A DNA stretch of 48,970 bases from IMG/VR virus record IMGVR_UViG_3300030106_005909, positions 1-48,970 of that record, one strand, 5' to 3'. Below, piece after piece: positions 6,299 to 13,759 of the stretch. A program made the translations under genes and the position numbers. The notes beneath the pieces are model-generated. The model saw only the letters and a list, made by a program, of their open reading frames with translations. It was not told where the DNA came from and searched no databases. Within the stretch, counting starts at the first letter, position 1; the number at the start of each line of letters is the position of its first letter. The stretch comes from a virus.

Positions 6299-6613
6299 AT
6301 GACTCGACGAAAATTCTACGCAGCAATGCGCAAGCTGGGGTTTAGCTCGAAGGGCATGCAGATGACTCGCGGATGCCTGACATACCATCGAGACATAAAC
6401 GGCTCGCGAGTATGGGTCACGGTACCCAAAAAGCACATGGACACTTTCCACATCACTGGGAACATCCCATGCCACGGAATATACGTCATAGCTAACGACC
6501 GCACGCAGTGGGGTGAACATATAAACCCAGCCGAGTTTGGCGCGTCCAACATGTTTGAAATATGCCTATGGCTACTCGAGCCATTCATCCCAGCACAGGA
6601 GGAGGCAGCATGA
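6299..6613 (+). CDS. Small early protein, basic N-terminus
   Basis: A 104 aa protein from the ATG at 6299, placed by the ribosome-site cassette. The N-terminal 50 residues are basic (TRRKFYAAMRKLGFSSKG) and resemble a small type II toxin-like or dsRNA-binding-like fold start, but no key residues confirm this. The stop TGA overlaps the next ATG (ATGA), which follows AGGAGG. Confidence 0.7.
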   Translation: MTRRKFYAAMRKLGFSSKGMQMTRGCLTYHRDINGSRVWVTVPKKHMDTFHITGNIPCHGIYVIANDRTQWGEHINPAEFGASNMFEICLWLLEPFIPAQEEAA

Positions 6614-6855
6614 AAACGAAGCATCGACTAAGCGAGGCGCAAGTATGGACGCCTGAAGGCATGACAAATCACCGCATTATGAATGGTCCGCGTGTGGTGA
6701 AACGCGCCGGAGGCCCTAAAGGATCTGTAGGTTGCGGCAACGCTCTTATGCTTATCCAAGAGCTACACGCAGAGCTAAGAGCGGTACACCTTGAACTTGA
6801 AAAGCTATCGCCCGGTCACTCTGTAAATCTAAATGAAATGTTGGCGAGAAGGTAA
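6610..6855 (+). CDS. Small early protein, unknown
   Basis: An 81 aa protein starting in the previous stop with AGGAGG upstream. The first half is basic and Gly-rich, and the second half (ALMLIQELHAELRAVHLELE) is a clear amphipathic helix that could mediate dimerisation. Not recognised. Confidence 0.65.
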   Translation: MKTKHRLSEAQVWTPEGMTNHRIMNGPRVVKRAGGPKGSVGCGNALMLIQELHAELRAVHLELEKLSPGHSVNLNEMLARR

Positions 6856-6865
6856 ACCCAAAGCA

Positions 6866-6879
6866 CAGGAGACTATCAA
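6866..6879 (+). promoter_or_regulatory. Repeated ribosome-site cassette, copy 3
   Basis: Third exact copy of CAGGAGACTATCAA, directly joined to the ATG whose A is its last base. Related but shorter forms, GGAGACTAGACAT before 16127 and GGAGGAGACT before 17339, stand before two recombination genes. Confidence 0.75.
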
Positions 6880-7649
6880 TGGCAATCTATCGCACCTGGG
6901 CTGACAAGTCCGAGCTGCCTACCGAGCTACGCAAATCCAGCTGGATGACCGTAAACAAAATGCCGAACCTTCGAGACGGCGACACCATCACCATCGACAC
7001 GCAGCATATGTTCACGGACCAGTGCAACGTCGGTAACATGCGCCTGTTTGACTCTGCAGAAATGCTGTACGCCAACGGGGAACGGTCGGGCAGCGGATAC
7101 TACCTTGAGCTAGAACCGCATGACATAGCAGCGCGGAACGAAACGCTCAAATGTGGGTTCTGCGGTCAGCACTACGGCGAGCACCACGAATCACACTTAG
7201 ACATTGACCCGGATGGCGACACGTTCTGCCGCAAATGCGTGGGTAGCGAGTACCTAACGCTGGACAACGTCAAGCAAGGCCTTAATCAGCTGTACCGCGT
7301 GGCCGAAATGCGTGGCGACTACATCCGTAAGCCTACGCAGCAAGAATTTGAAAAGTTCCTGCCGCTGTATGACCACGCACAGGCTGAAGCGCGCAAGCTT
7401 CGGATCGAAAAACGCAAACAGCTCGAGCGCGAGCGCATAGAAAAGGACCTGCGCAATGCGAAATGGGAGCACGACGGGAAAATGTGGCTACTCGACAGAG
7501 ACTACGAGATAGACAATGTGATCGCCTACTCGCACACTGGAAAATTCTGCTTCGGATGGCGCAATGCGCTAACGCATGAAGAAGAATTGCATTTGCTAGA
7601 CACCGTACTTGTCAACGCGCCATTCGAGTTTGAACTCAAGGTGCGATAG
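6879..7649 (+). CDS. Early protein with central zinc-finger-like cluster
   Basis: At 256 aa, the longest unknown of the left early block. CGFCGQHYGEHHESH (about residues 88-102) and CRKC (about 112-115) supply four cysteines and several histidines, a plausible zinc site. Residues about 160-195 form a long charged helix (AEARKLRIEKRKQLERERIE). The C-terminus is beta-rich. The layout, metal site plus coiled segment, suggests a nucleic-acid-associated protein; the family is unknown. Confidence 0.75.
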   Translation: MAIYRTWADKSELPTELRKSSWMTVNKMPNLRDGDTITIDTQHMFTDQCNVGNMRLFDSAEMLYANGERSGSGYYLELEPHDIAARNETLKCGFCGQHYGEHHESHLDIDPDGDTFCRKCVGSEYLTLDNVKQGLNQLYRVAEMRGDYIRKPTQQEFEKFLPLYDHAQAEARKLRIEKRKQLERERIEKDLRNAKWEHDGKMWLLDRDYEIDNVIAYSHTGKFCFGWRNALTHEEELHLLDTVLVNAPFEFELKVR

Positions 7650-7660
7650 GAGGTTGTTAT

Positions 7661-7906
7661 ATGAGTGAGAAAATTACAAATGTAGCCTTAGTGGCGGAAA
7701 GTACACACGATTTCAAACTGAAAGATTCGTACTACGCATGTTGGATAACTGTGAAAAACATCAGTGTCTACATACAGCAGACCGACGAAGGTGTAGCAGT
7801 AGACCTGTGGCCACGCGGCCTGGAGGACAAAGACTCGTCTATTTCTGGGGCATGGCTTACTTACAAAGAGGCTCAAGAGTACCTAGACGAACAGGAGGCA
7901 GCATGA
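7661..7906 (+). CDS. Small early protein, unknown
   Basis: An 81 aa protein with AGGAGG 9 bases ahead of the ATG. It appears as one compact beta-rich domain (YYACWITVKNISVYIQQ) with an acidic helical end. The stop overlaps the next start (ATGA). No recognised family. Confidence 0.65.
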   Translation: MSEKITNVALVAESTHDFKLKDSYYACWITVKNISVYIQQTDEGVAVDLWPRGLEDKDSSISGAWLTYKEAQEYLDEQEAA

Positions 7907-8103
7907 AAACTCTACTCAAACAAACACCGATCTCATTCACTCGCGAACAGGCCGAGCAAGTGGCAAACGCCATGCAAGGTGACGACTACGAAGACTTTGT
8001 ATTCAAAGCAATACCGGCTCCGGTCGGCAATCAATTCTGGGTTCAAGTAACCGAAGCAGACACCGGTATTTTTGTCAGCTTAGTGTGCACACCTACTCAC
8101 TAA
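7903..8103 (+). CDS. Small early protein, unknown
   Basis: A 66 aa protein; AGGAGG precedes its ATG, which lies in the preceding stop. A helical N-terminus (SFTREQAEQVANAMQ) leads into a beta-rich C-terminus. It resembles its upstream neighbour in size and layout but not clearly in sequence. Confidence 0.65.
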   Translation: MKTLLKQTPISFTREQAEQVANAMQGDDYEDFVFKAIPAPVGNQFWVQVTEADTGIFVSLVCTPTH

Positions 8104-8125
8104 TCACTCGCACTGGAGTAAAACA

Positions 8126-8293
8126 ATGAGCGACAGTTTTGTATTAGTCAGCGAAGTATTACATACACTCACTTACCTGCTTGGCGTCCTTGATGACATG
8201 GGCCTAAGCGCAATGCCTGGAGACACCAACAGAGACCTGCGGGAAGCCTGCGCAGATGCCAGAGATATCCTGCACAGACTCAATCAGCATTAA
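8126..8293 (+). CDS. 55-residue helical protein, unknown
   Basis: A short frame 22 bases after the previous stop, with TGGAG before the ATG. The sequence is a pair of amphipathic helices (SEVLHTLTYLLGVLDDMG and LREACADARDILHRLNQ). No family is recognised; the ribosome site and the gap it fills support it. Confidence 0.6.
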   Translation: MSDSFVLVSEVLHTLTYLLGVLDDMGLSAMPGDTNRDLREACADARDILHRLNQH

Positions 8294-8373
8294 AAACAAA
8301 GGCCACTTGACCTGGAGGTTATTTACTGTAGCATCAGCCCATAAACACTTCGTAGCCAAGGGAGGGCCACGCT

Positions 8374-9318
8374 GTGAACATAAGACTATCAAACGAAGCA
8401 CTGGTATTATCTACGATCAACAACCTAGTATCCAAGTCCGAGGTAGACTGCCCGACACCAAAAATGTCCGAGCAGTGCGGTATGCAGCCGCTCGAGGCGG
8501 TATCGTGGCAGGTTGCCGCATACATTCGGACAATACGAAACCGCAGGACCACGCTCAGACCGCGCAAGCTGCTGACATACAGCTCGTACAAGCTGCAGAA
8601 GGCCGATGGGGTGTACAAAAACGTTGGATTGACCCTGTCTAGCGCATCGGAAGGTCAAAAACTGCTCAATGTGAAGGGTACTAACTGCGCCTTTGCTACG
8701 GTGGCGTGCAAACAGGTGTGCGTAGGCGCAAACACGGGCCAGGGGCGCCTACCCAGCAGCAAAATTGCGCGCATCGGGCGCTGGATTATGCTGCAGTACT
8801 ACCCAATTATGTTTTGGACCGGTCTGGATGCAGAGTTCAAAGCATTACAGCGTACATGCAGAAAAAACACGCTCAACCTGATGTTTAGACCGAACGTCGC
8901 GAGCGATTTGCCAGAGCTTTCCGCCACCATACGCAAGCGGTACCCCTGGGTACATACAGTGTACGACTACACTGCAATACCGTCTGCGGTACGACGTGAT
9001 GATGGCGTTCGTCGTGTGTACTCGCGCAAAGACCGTGGACCACTGGCTATCAGCGGTAAACGTATTGACTCGGAGCGAATAGCGATACGCACACTGCAGC
9101 AGGGCTATGGGGTCGCAGTTGTAGCAAACATAGGCAAGTACGACGTGAAGCCAGCATCATGGCGCGGATATCCTGTGGTTGATGGTGACGTAGATGACCT
9201 GTGGGTGCTACGAGCGCCTGAGTCTGGGCCATTCGTAGTGATGCTGTATGCCAAGGGAACTAATGCACAGAAACGCGAAGCAATCGACAGCGAATTTGCT
9301 GTCACACTGGGAGGCTAG
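8374..9318 (+). CDS. GP88-like cysteine-motif protein, unknown function
   Basis: A 314 aa protein starting at a GTG behind GGGAGGG. The centre carries CAFATVACKQVC (residues 105-116), followed by conserved-looking text ending in MFRPNVASDLPE and a C-terminal GYPVVDGDVDDLW. This Cys arrangement inside an otherwise alpha/beta protein matches what is known of the phage GP88 family (named for a mycobacteriophage gene product), whose function is not established; the three cysteines could bind a metal or an iron-sulphur cluster. It is the largest protein of the early block. The family call is from memory of the motif and is moderate. Confidence 0.6.
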   Translation: MNIRLSNEALVLSTINNLVSKSEVDCPTPKMSEQCGMQPLEAVSWQVAAYIRTIRNRRTTLRPRKLLTYSSYKLQKADGVYKNVGLTLSSASEGQKLLNVKGTNCAFATVACKQVCVGANTGQGRLPSSKIARIGRWIMLQYYPIMFWTGLDAEFKALQRTCRKNTLNLMFRPNVASDLPELSATIRKRYPWVHTVYDYTAIPSAVRRDDGVRRVYSRKDRGPLAISGKRIDSERIAIRTLQQGYGVAVVANIGKYDVKPASWRGYPVVDGDVDDLWVLRAPESGPFVVMLYAKGTNAQKREAIDSEFAVTLGG

Positions 9319-9319
9319 A

Positions 9320-9493
9320 ATGGATGAGCTAAAAATGGATGACGTTATAGAGCAGTTGCGTGAGCTAGTCGATGCGCTTGGAGGCCAAGTGGACCCACAG
9401 CGGATACTCAAGGCCTACTGGGATTCTGTGGCTCTGCTAGACAAAAACGACCGCTGGAGTGAGTCGGACGGCCAGCAGCAGGAGGTGGACTGA
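9320..9493 (+). CDS. 57-residue acidic helical protein
   Basis: GGGAGG stands 5 bases before the ATG and the stop TGA shares its last base with the next ATG. The product is acidic, with one long helix (MDDVIEQLRELVDALGGQ). Unknown. Confidence 0.65.
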   Translation: MDELKMDDVIEQLRELVDALGGQVDPQRILKAYWDSVALLDKNDRWSESDGQQQEVD

Positions 9494-10014
9494 TGGAAGC
9501 AATTGCAACTAAAGGGTGTCGCCGTGGGCCGCACGGCAAATTTACAGAGGCGGAACTCGACGGCATACACCTGGTGCTGTGTAACAACGCCGAGTACCTG
9601 ATTCATACGTGTCACTGGGAAGAGAAGTACCACTACGAGTTCGACAAGTCCGAACTTCGAGAGTACGTCAGCGAGTGGCAAGACGCAGTGCTCCGCAACC
9701 TAGAGGCGCGAGGCATCGACGCGGACCACATCACCGTAGAGTACCGCGACAGAGGGTACCACTACTGGAACGGCTACCGTAATGGAAGCGGCGGTGGGAT
9801 TCACGCTGCAACCGGTCTTACAGTGGTACTGCCTGAGTGGGAATCGAAGTCTCCCCACTACAGCAAACAACGTGAGCCGCTCATGCGAGCGATGATACAC
9901 GCAACGTGCGATGCTCACGATTGGATTACTGATCGCATCGAGCGGGACTTGCGTTTCAGCCTTGGTCAGATAGCGGCGCAAGCAATTGGTGAGTTTTTGC
10001 AGGAGGTGCAGTGA
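9493..10014 (+). CDS. Early protein, unknown, aromatic-rich
   Basis: A 173 aa protein following an AGGAGG. The centre is rich in Tyr, Arg and Gly (YRDRGYHYWNGYRNGSGGG, about residues 78-96), which looks like a flexible loop, flanked by acidic helical parts. Stop and next start overlap. No known family. Confidence 0.7.
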   Translation: MEAIATKGCRRGPHGKFTEAELDGIHLVLCNNAEYLIHTCHWEEKYHYEFDKSELREYVSEWQDAVLRNLEARGIDADHITVEYRDRGYHYWNGYRNGSGGGIHAATGLTVVLPEWESKSPHYSKQREPLMRAMIHATCDAHDWITDRIERDLRFSLGQIAAQAIGEFLQEVQ

Positions 10015-10235
10015 TGGAAAACATTACGATAGAAGACGAAATGAAAGTAACTAATTACTGCCCGTCCATGGACTCAATTGCCATCGAGGTCGGGGACTTC
10101 TACATATCTGTGTACCTAGATTGGCAGACCAGAGATGTTCATACTCATGTGGACATACACAACAGCAAGACAAATGACACAAAGTATCTCATTCTGGGGA
10201 GGGAAGGCCACAGCAGTTGGAAGGTGGGCATATGA
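10014..10235 (+). CDS. Small early protein, unknown
   Basis: A 73 aa beta-rich protein; the ATG at 10014 follows AGGAGG (a GTG three bases earlier is the alternative). It ends in an overlap with the next ATG (ATATGA). Not recognised. Confidence 0.65.
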   Translation: MENITIEDEMKVTNYCPSMDSIAIEVGDFYISVYLDWQTRDVHTHVDIHNSKTNDTKYLILGREGHSSWKVGI

Positions 10236-10561
10236 ACCGGCAAGACTTCAGGCCAACTAACGATCCGCATGTTGTCCAAGACTGGCACACTACAACCGAC
10301 AACCCAGGCAAGTACATCTGTCATGTGCTCCTGTTCTGCAGCAAACCAGAGCATGGTCGGACTGACTACGCACAGCTGCCGGAGGGATGGGACCAGTTCG
10401 ACACTCCAAACGGCTACCAGGTGCCAACAGTAGCCAAGGTCAGCTACGAAGTTCACGAAGATGGCGAGCGAATATGGGTTGGCGGGACGCTTGATCACAT
10501 GACACACGACGAGGCGCGCGAGCTATGTTTCGCTGCGCTTGCAAACAAGTACAAGTTCTAA
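10232..10561 (+). CDS. Small early protein, unknown
   Basis: A 109 aa protein starting in the previous stop. Two cysteines lie near residue 31-37 and a HMTHDEAREL helix near the end. The middle (LPEGWDQFDTPNGYQVPTV) reads like a loop-rich beta domain. No family. Confidence 0.65.
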   Translation: MNRQDFRPTNDPHVVQDWHTTTDNPGKYICHVLLFCSKPEHGRTDYAQLPEGWDQFDTPNGYQVPTVAKVSYEVHEDGERIWVGGTLDHMTHDEARELCFAALANKYKF

Positions 10562-10579
10562 GCAAGGGAGGCCAAAGTA

Positions 10580-10819
10580 ATGAAACATCCAAAGCTAACA
10601 GTCACTGCTGTGGAACGGGCGCTAGCGATACGAACACAGCTGAACGACATAGTAAACGAGCTAGTGCAGGACTACTTCGCCGCGAAGCTATCACGTCGGG
10701 ACTTGGAAGGGGCCACGTCCATATTCAACCAACCTCGCGAGCAGATTGCAAATATGGCGCGCGACCTGGCGTCTCGGGCCGTGGGCATTATCGAGGAAGA
10801 AGAGCAACGCAGCGCATAA
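10580..10819 (+). CDS. Small helical early protein
   Basis: A 79 aa protein; GGGAGG lies 9-10 bases ahead of the ATG. It is nearly all helix with an acidic end (VGIIEEEEQRSA). Probably an oligomeric helical protein; unknown function. Confidence 0.65.
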   Translation: MKHPKLTVTAVERALAIRTQLNDIVNELVQDYFAAKLSRRDLEGATSIFNQPREQIANMARDLASRAVGIIEEEEQRSA

Positions 10820-10829
10820 GGAGGAAGTT

Positions 10830-11021
10830 ATGTACACAGTAATCGGACGCACCGACATCGACGAGCCAGAAGAGATCATCGAGTACTTTGAGACCCAACA
10901 GCAGGCAGAGGACTACGTCGAAACCATATGGCCCTCTTGGTACAAGGTGTGGATTGAGCCGCCAAACCGCAAGCCTAACCCGGACTACGAGCGGTGGCTT
11001 ACGTTTGAGCAAGGCCGATGA
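10830..11021 (+). CDS. Small acidic protein, unknown
   Basis: A 63 aa protein behind AAGGAGG. It is acidic in the first half (DIDEPEEIIEYFETQQQAED) with several Trp/Pro afterwards. Its stop overlaps the next ATG. Unknown. Confidence 0.65.
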   Translation: MYTVIGRTDIDEPEEIIEYFETQQQAEDYVETIWPSWYKVWIEPPNRKPNPDYERWLTFEQGR

Positions 11022-11197
11022 ACTACGACCACTGGAAATCAACGGAGCCACAGTGGGAGGACTACGACATCTGCTGTGGCGAACCTATCGCCGTGGGCGA
11101 CGAGTGCCCACTCTGCTGTGAACAGCAGCTAGACATGCAAAAGGAATTAGAATGCGAAGCAACAAAAGATACGCAGACAATGCTCTGCAGCGACTAA
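11018..11197 (+). CDS. Cysteine-rich 59-residue protein
   Basis: A short gene starting in the preceding stop (GATGA). CCGEP at residue 19 and CPLCC at 30 give a zinc-ribbon-like CC-x9-CxxCC pattern, followed by a short acidic helix. Its 3' 46 bases overlap the next gene in another frame, so the two may be translated together. Function unknown. Confidence 0.55.
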   Translation: MNYDHWKSTEPQWEDYDICCGEPIAVGDECPLCCEQQLDMQKELECEATKDTQTMLCSD

Positions 11198-11667
11198 CCA
11201 AGGCCCTCGACAATGCAGGCTTCTTAAACGACGATGGTACGTGGAAGCGATGGACCGGAGGCAAGGTTGCCAAGGCCGCTGGGTCTGGCTACCAGTCTGT
11301 ATACCGGTGGCGTAATTCAATGTACGCTGGCGAACAGCCCAGGATAAACGAAAAATTTCTCACAGCCATTGAAGCAAACATAGGTTCGGTATCTAGCAAA
11401 TCAAAGTGGATGCCACCTAACAAAGAGACAGGCAGGTTCGACCTATCTCAGCTGCCTGAGGGCGCCGTAGGTTACTTCGTAGTCTGGGGCAAGCTGGCTA
11501 AAGACGAGGATGGAAACAGCCTGCACCTAAAGACTGCGGTTTACGATGCATCAGATGCCTTCAGGCCCATGAACAAAAATATACTCAGGTGGGCTGTGGC
11601 AAATCACCCAATCATTGATGAAGGCATATACGTTGAAGAGACCAGGGCCATACATCGCAGGGCGTAG
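11152..11667 (+). CDS. Putative helix-turn-helix DNA-binding protein next to integrase
   Basis: A 171 aa protein ending 10 bases before the integrase start. Residues 36-70 (GGKVAKAAGSGYQSVYRWRN) read as a helix-turn-helix: an alanine-rich first helix, a Gly turn and a Ser/Tyr/Arg recognition helix. The C-terminal half looks like a separate beta-rich domain. The place beside int and the HTH make it the best visible candidate for an excisionase or lysogeny regulator, but it has no classical repressor cleavage motif. Regulation role is inference. Confidence 0.6.
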   Translation: MRSNKRYADNALQRLTKALDNAGFLNDDGTWKRWTGGKVAKAAGSGYQSVYRWRNSMYAGEQPRINEKFLTAIEANIGSVSSKSKWMPPNKETGRFDLSQLPEGAVGYFVVWGKLAKDEDGNSLHLKTAVYDASDAFRPMNKNILRWAVANHPIIDEGIYVEETRAIHRRA

Positions 11668-11677
11668 GAGGTAAGCA

Positions 11678-12577
11678 ATGGAACTAATAAGACTATCGGG
11701 GCTGCAGGTTGACGAAAAACTAGAACCGTTGATAAGGGAGTGGGTATCTCGCACAAATGACCACACAAAACGTGCATACGCGCAAGACATGCAGTCTTTG
11801 GCTCGATGGGACGCCGACGCATTGAAAAAAATTGTGCTGGGTGATGCTCGTGATGCAAATTTAGCCGTCATTCGCTACAAAAAACACCTTGAGAGCATAT
11901 CCGTAGCGCCGAAAACAATAAACAGGCGTTTGTCCTCGACCAGATCGCTTGTGAGCCTGGCAAAAACGCTTGGCATATGCAATCACACCGTGACTATAAA
12001 GAATGTACGGTCTACACCGTATCTTGATACCAGGGGACCGGGGACAGAAGCAGTCAAGGCCATGCTGCGACTCGCAACAGAGCCCAGAGATAGGGCCATG
12101 GTGTGTTTGCTGTACAATAATGCGCTTCGCTGCGGAGAGGTGCTCGCTATGAACGTGGGCGATGTCAACCTGGATCGTCAATCGCTGGCAATCGTTGGCA
12201 AAGGACAAAGAGAGCGCAAAAAAATCAGCGCAAGCTCCCAAACTATCAATGCTTTGAGGGCCTGGCTCCGATGTCACCCAAACCCAGTGGACAGTAGCCC
12301 GTTATTTGTGTCTCGTGATAACCGCTCGAGAGGCACGCGGCTATCTAGCCGAAGCATGCGCCGAATAATCAACAAGCTGGGGCGCAAAGCTAACACCAAG
12401 GCTACGCCACACGGCCTGCGCCACACCGCTATTACTGATGCGCTAGAAGCAACGGGCGGTGACATTCGCAGGGTACGCCTGTTTAGTCGGCACAAAGACA
12501 TCAACACGGTGCTTATATACGATGACGCCAGACAAAACTGGCACCGGCAAATCAGTGAAAAAATTAGTATTGGTTGA
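11678..12577 (+). CDS. int: Tyrosine recombinase (phage integrase)
   Basis: A 299 aa protein, AGGAGG before the ATG. Residues 15-110 form the SAM-like core-binding domain. The catalytic domain shows every expected residue: R151 in LLYNNALRCGEVL, K175 in VGKGQRER, H245xxR248 in PHGLRHT, H272 in FSRHKDINT, and the nucleophile Y281 in VLIYDD. It would join the phage attP to a bacterial attB and make the phage temperate. It lacks a long N-terminal arm-binding domain, so it is nearer XerC/D in size than lambda Int. It ends 70 bases before a strong terminator. Confidence 0.93.
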   Translation: MELIRLSGLQVDEKLEPLIREWVSRTNDHTKRAYAQDMQSLARWDADALKKIVLGDARDANLAVIRYKKHLESISVAPKTINRRLSSTRSLVSLAKTLGICNHTVTIKNVRSTPYLDTRGPGTEAVKAMLRLATEPRDRAMVCLLYNNALRCGEVLAMNVGDVNLDRQSLAIVGKGQRERKKISASSQTINALRAWLRCHPNPVDSSPLFVSRDNRSRGTRLSSRSMRRIINKLGRKANTKATPHGLRHTAITDALEATGGDIRRVRLFSRHKDINTVLIYDDARQNWHRQISEKISIG

Positions 12578-12620
12578 CGTTGGGCGCTGAACCAGCGAGT
12601 ATACCTATTGATAGTCTTTT

Positions 12621-12650
12621 GGGGCACTCCCTGCCCCGCCAGTGTGCCCC
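12621..12650 (+). repeat. Alternative hairpins upstream of terminator
   Basis: GGGGCA (12621-12626) pairs with TGCCCC (12632-12637) over a five-base loop, or GGGGCAC (12621-12627) pairs with GTGCCCC (12644-12650) over a sixteen-base loop. The second choice uses the first three bases of the terminator's left arm. Confidence 0.5.
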
Positions 12651-12691
12651 AGTCACTCAACCTCCTTGTGTACGAGTGGCTGGGGTTTTTT
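12647..12691 (+). terminator. Rho-independent terminator after int
   Basis: CCCAGTCACTC (12648-12658) pairs with GAGTGGCTGGG (12674-12684) in eleven pairs including one G-U, followed by six T (12686-12691). This is the clearest terminator in the window and separates the early/int transcript from the replication operon. Confidence 0.85.
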
Positions 12692-12725
12692 ATTTTCCAC
12701 AGAGCTGGATCGCAAAAGCTGCTGC

Positions 12726-12747
12726 ATAACAGGTTGTAATAACAGGT
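12726..12747. repeat. 9-base direct repeat near int
   Basis: ATAACAGGT occurs at 12726-12734 and 12739-12747, with 13-base spacing. It could be a pair of arm-type or operator sites. Confidence 0.4.
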
Positions 12748-12772
12748 GTTTTAATTTTATTATGCCGAGTTG

Positions 12773-12800
12773 TTGACGTGAGCGCATGTGTCAGAATAAC
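12773..12800 (+). promoter_or_regulatory. Candidate promoter of the replication operon
   Basis: TTGACG (five of six with the sigma-70 -35 box) is followed after 16 bases by AATAAC (four of six with the -10 box). It lies 50 bases before the organizer gene and after the terminator, where a promoter is expected. Confidence 0.4.
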
Positions 12801-12853
12801 AATGGCTGCACACTTGGATGGCTGAAAAGCCAAAGACTTTCGTTGGAGAACAT

Positions 12854-13759
12854 ATGGCAACCTACCGCAAAACGCTGGTAGATAAGTGGTCAGGTACGAC
12901 CTATCAGTGCCTGGGCAATGACTTGCCAGCCAAGGTGCTGGCCGACTACCTGATTAGCTGTGCGCGCAGCAATGCGATTGGCTTATACTTCTTGCCCATC
13001 TACCAGATGGCAGGGGAAAGCGGGTTAACGATCAAGCAGGCAGAGGCTGCGCTAAAGCGACTGTCGAAGTGCGACTATGCGACGTACTGCTACGACACGC
13101 AGTGGGTTTACGTTCATCGCATGGGCGAGGTCCAGATTGGCCCGGCCTTGTCAAAATCTGACAAGCGGAGAACGATGGTCTTAGGCTTGATCAAGACTGC
13201 AGAGAAACGCTCACCACACCTCTTAGGAAAATGGGCTCAAACATATTGCCAAAAATGGGGGATTACACTAGTTATTCCAAAGGCTTCTGATGCCCCTTCG
13301 ATGGGGTATCCTACAGTAACAGTAGCAGAAGCAGTAACAGAAGCAGTAGAGAGAACGGATTTTGTTGGGATTGTTTCTCGATGGAATGAGGTTACTGGTC
13401 AGAAGCTAAAGCCCGGCACAAAGGGCACGAGGGATAAGATACGAACGCGATTGAACGAGGGGCACACGCCAGACGAGCTGCTGCTGGTTGTGGAGTGGGC
13501 CTGCAAGTCAGGCGACAGCTGGGCGACCTACCTCAGAAAAGACAGCAACGGAAAGTGGCTAAGGCCGTCAACAGTTTGGAACGGCAAGTTTGAAGAGCGC
13601 CTTCAGTTGGCCAGACGCTGGAAGTCGGGCTCGCCCCAAGAGGTAAGGTGGTCGGACCATCCCAACTATGCTGCATGTCAGATGGCATGGCTCGATGCCA
13701 ACACCGACTATACCTTGGAAGAGTTTTGCGATAAGCACTGCGAGGATAGATCGTGGTAA
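12854..13759 (+). CDS. Replisome organizer / helicase-loader-type replication protein
   Basis: A 301 aa protein. The ATG at 12854 is preferred because TTGGAG stands in front and the protein then begins MATYRKT as in this family; an ATG at 12818 would add 12 residues. Residues 1-110 look like a winged-helix DNA-binding domain (YLISCARSNAIGLYFLP, then a helical part). Residues about 185-255 match the conserved phage C-terminal domain (WNEVTGQKLKPG, RLNEGH, then YLRPSTVW-like WLRPSTVWN and KFEERL). Such proteins bind the origin and recruit the replicative helicase, here encoded just downstream with a 7-base overlap. Confidence 0.85.
   Translation: MATYRKTLVDKWSGTTYQCLGNDLPAKVLADYLISCARSNAIGLYFLPIYQMAGESGLTIKQAEAALKRLSKCDYATYCYDTQWVYVHRMGEVQIGPALSKSDKRRTMVLGLIKTAEKRSPHLLGKWAQTYCQKWGITLVIPKASDAPSMGYPTVTVAEAVTEAVERTDFVGIVSRWNEVTGQKLKPGTKGTRDKIRTRLNEGHTPDELLLVVEWACKSGDSWATYLRKDSNGKWLRPSTVWNGKFEERLQLARRWKSGSPQEVRWSDHPNYAACQMAWLDANTDYTLEEFCDKHCEDRSW

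Larger units (their letters stand above)
12578..12853. promoter_or_regulatory. Intergenic region between int and the replication operon
   Basis: A 276-base gap. It holds a CGCTG/CAGCG hairpin just after int (12585-12597), two alternative hairpins and a terminator (12621-12691), the direct repeat ATAACAGGT (12726-12734 and 12739-12747), and a possible promoter with TTGACG at 12773-12778 and AATAAC at 12795-12800. attP is commonly found beside int and may lie here, but no att core can be named without a host sequence. Confidence 0.5.

Noticed and set aside
12621-12691. attP with a tRNA 3' end, because of CCCCGCCA near 12634
   Set aside because: No T-loop (TTCRANN) is found before it; the bases are explained by hairpins and the terminator.
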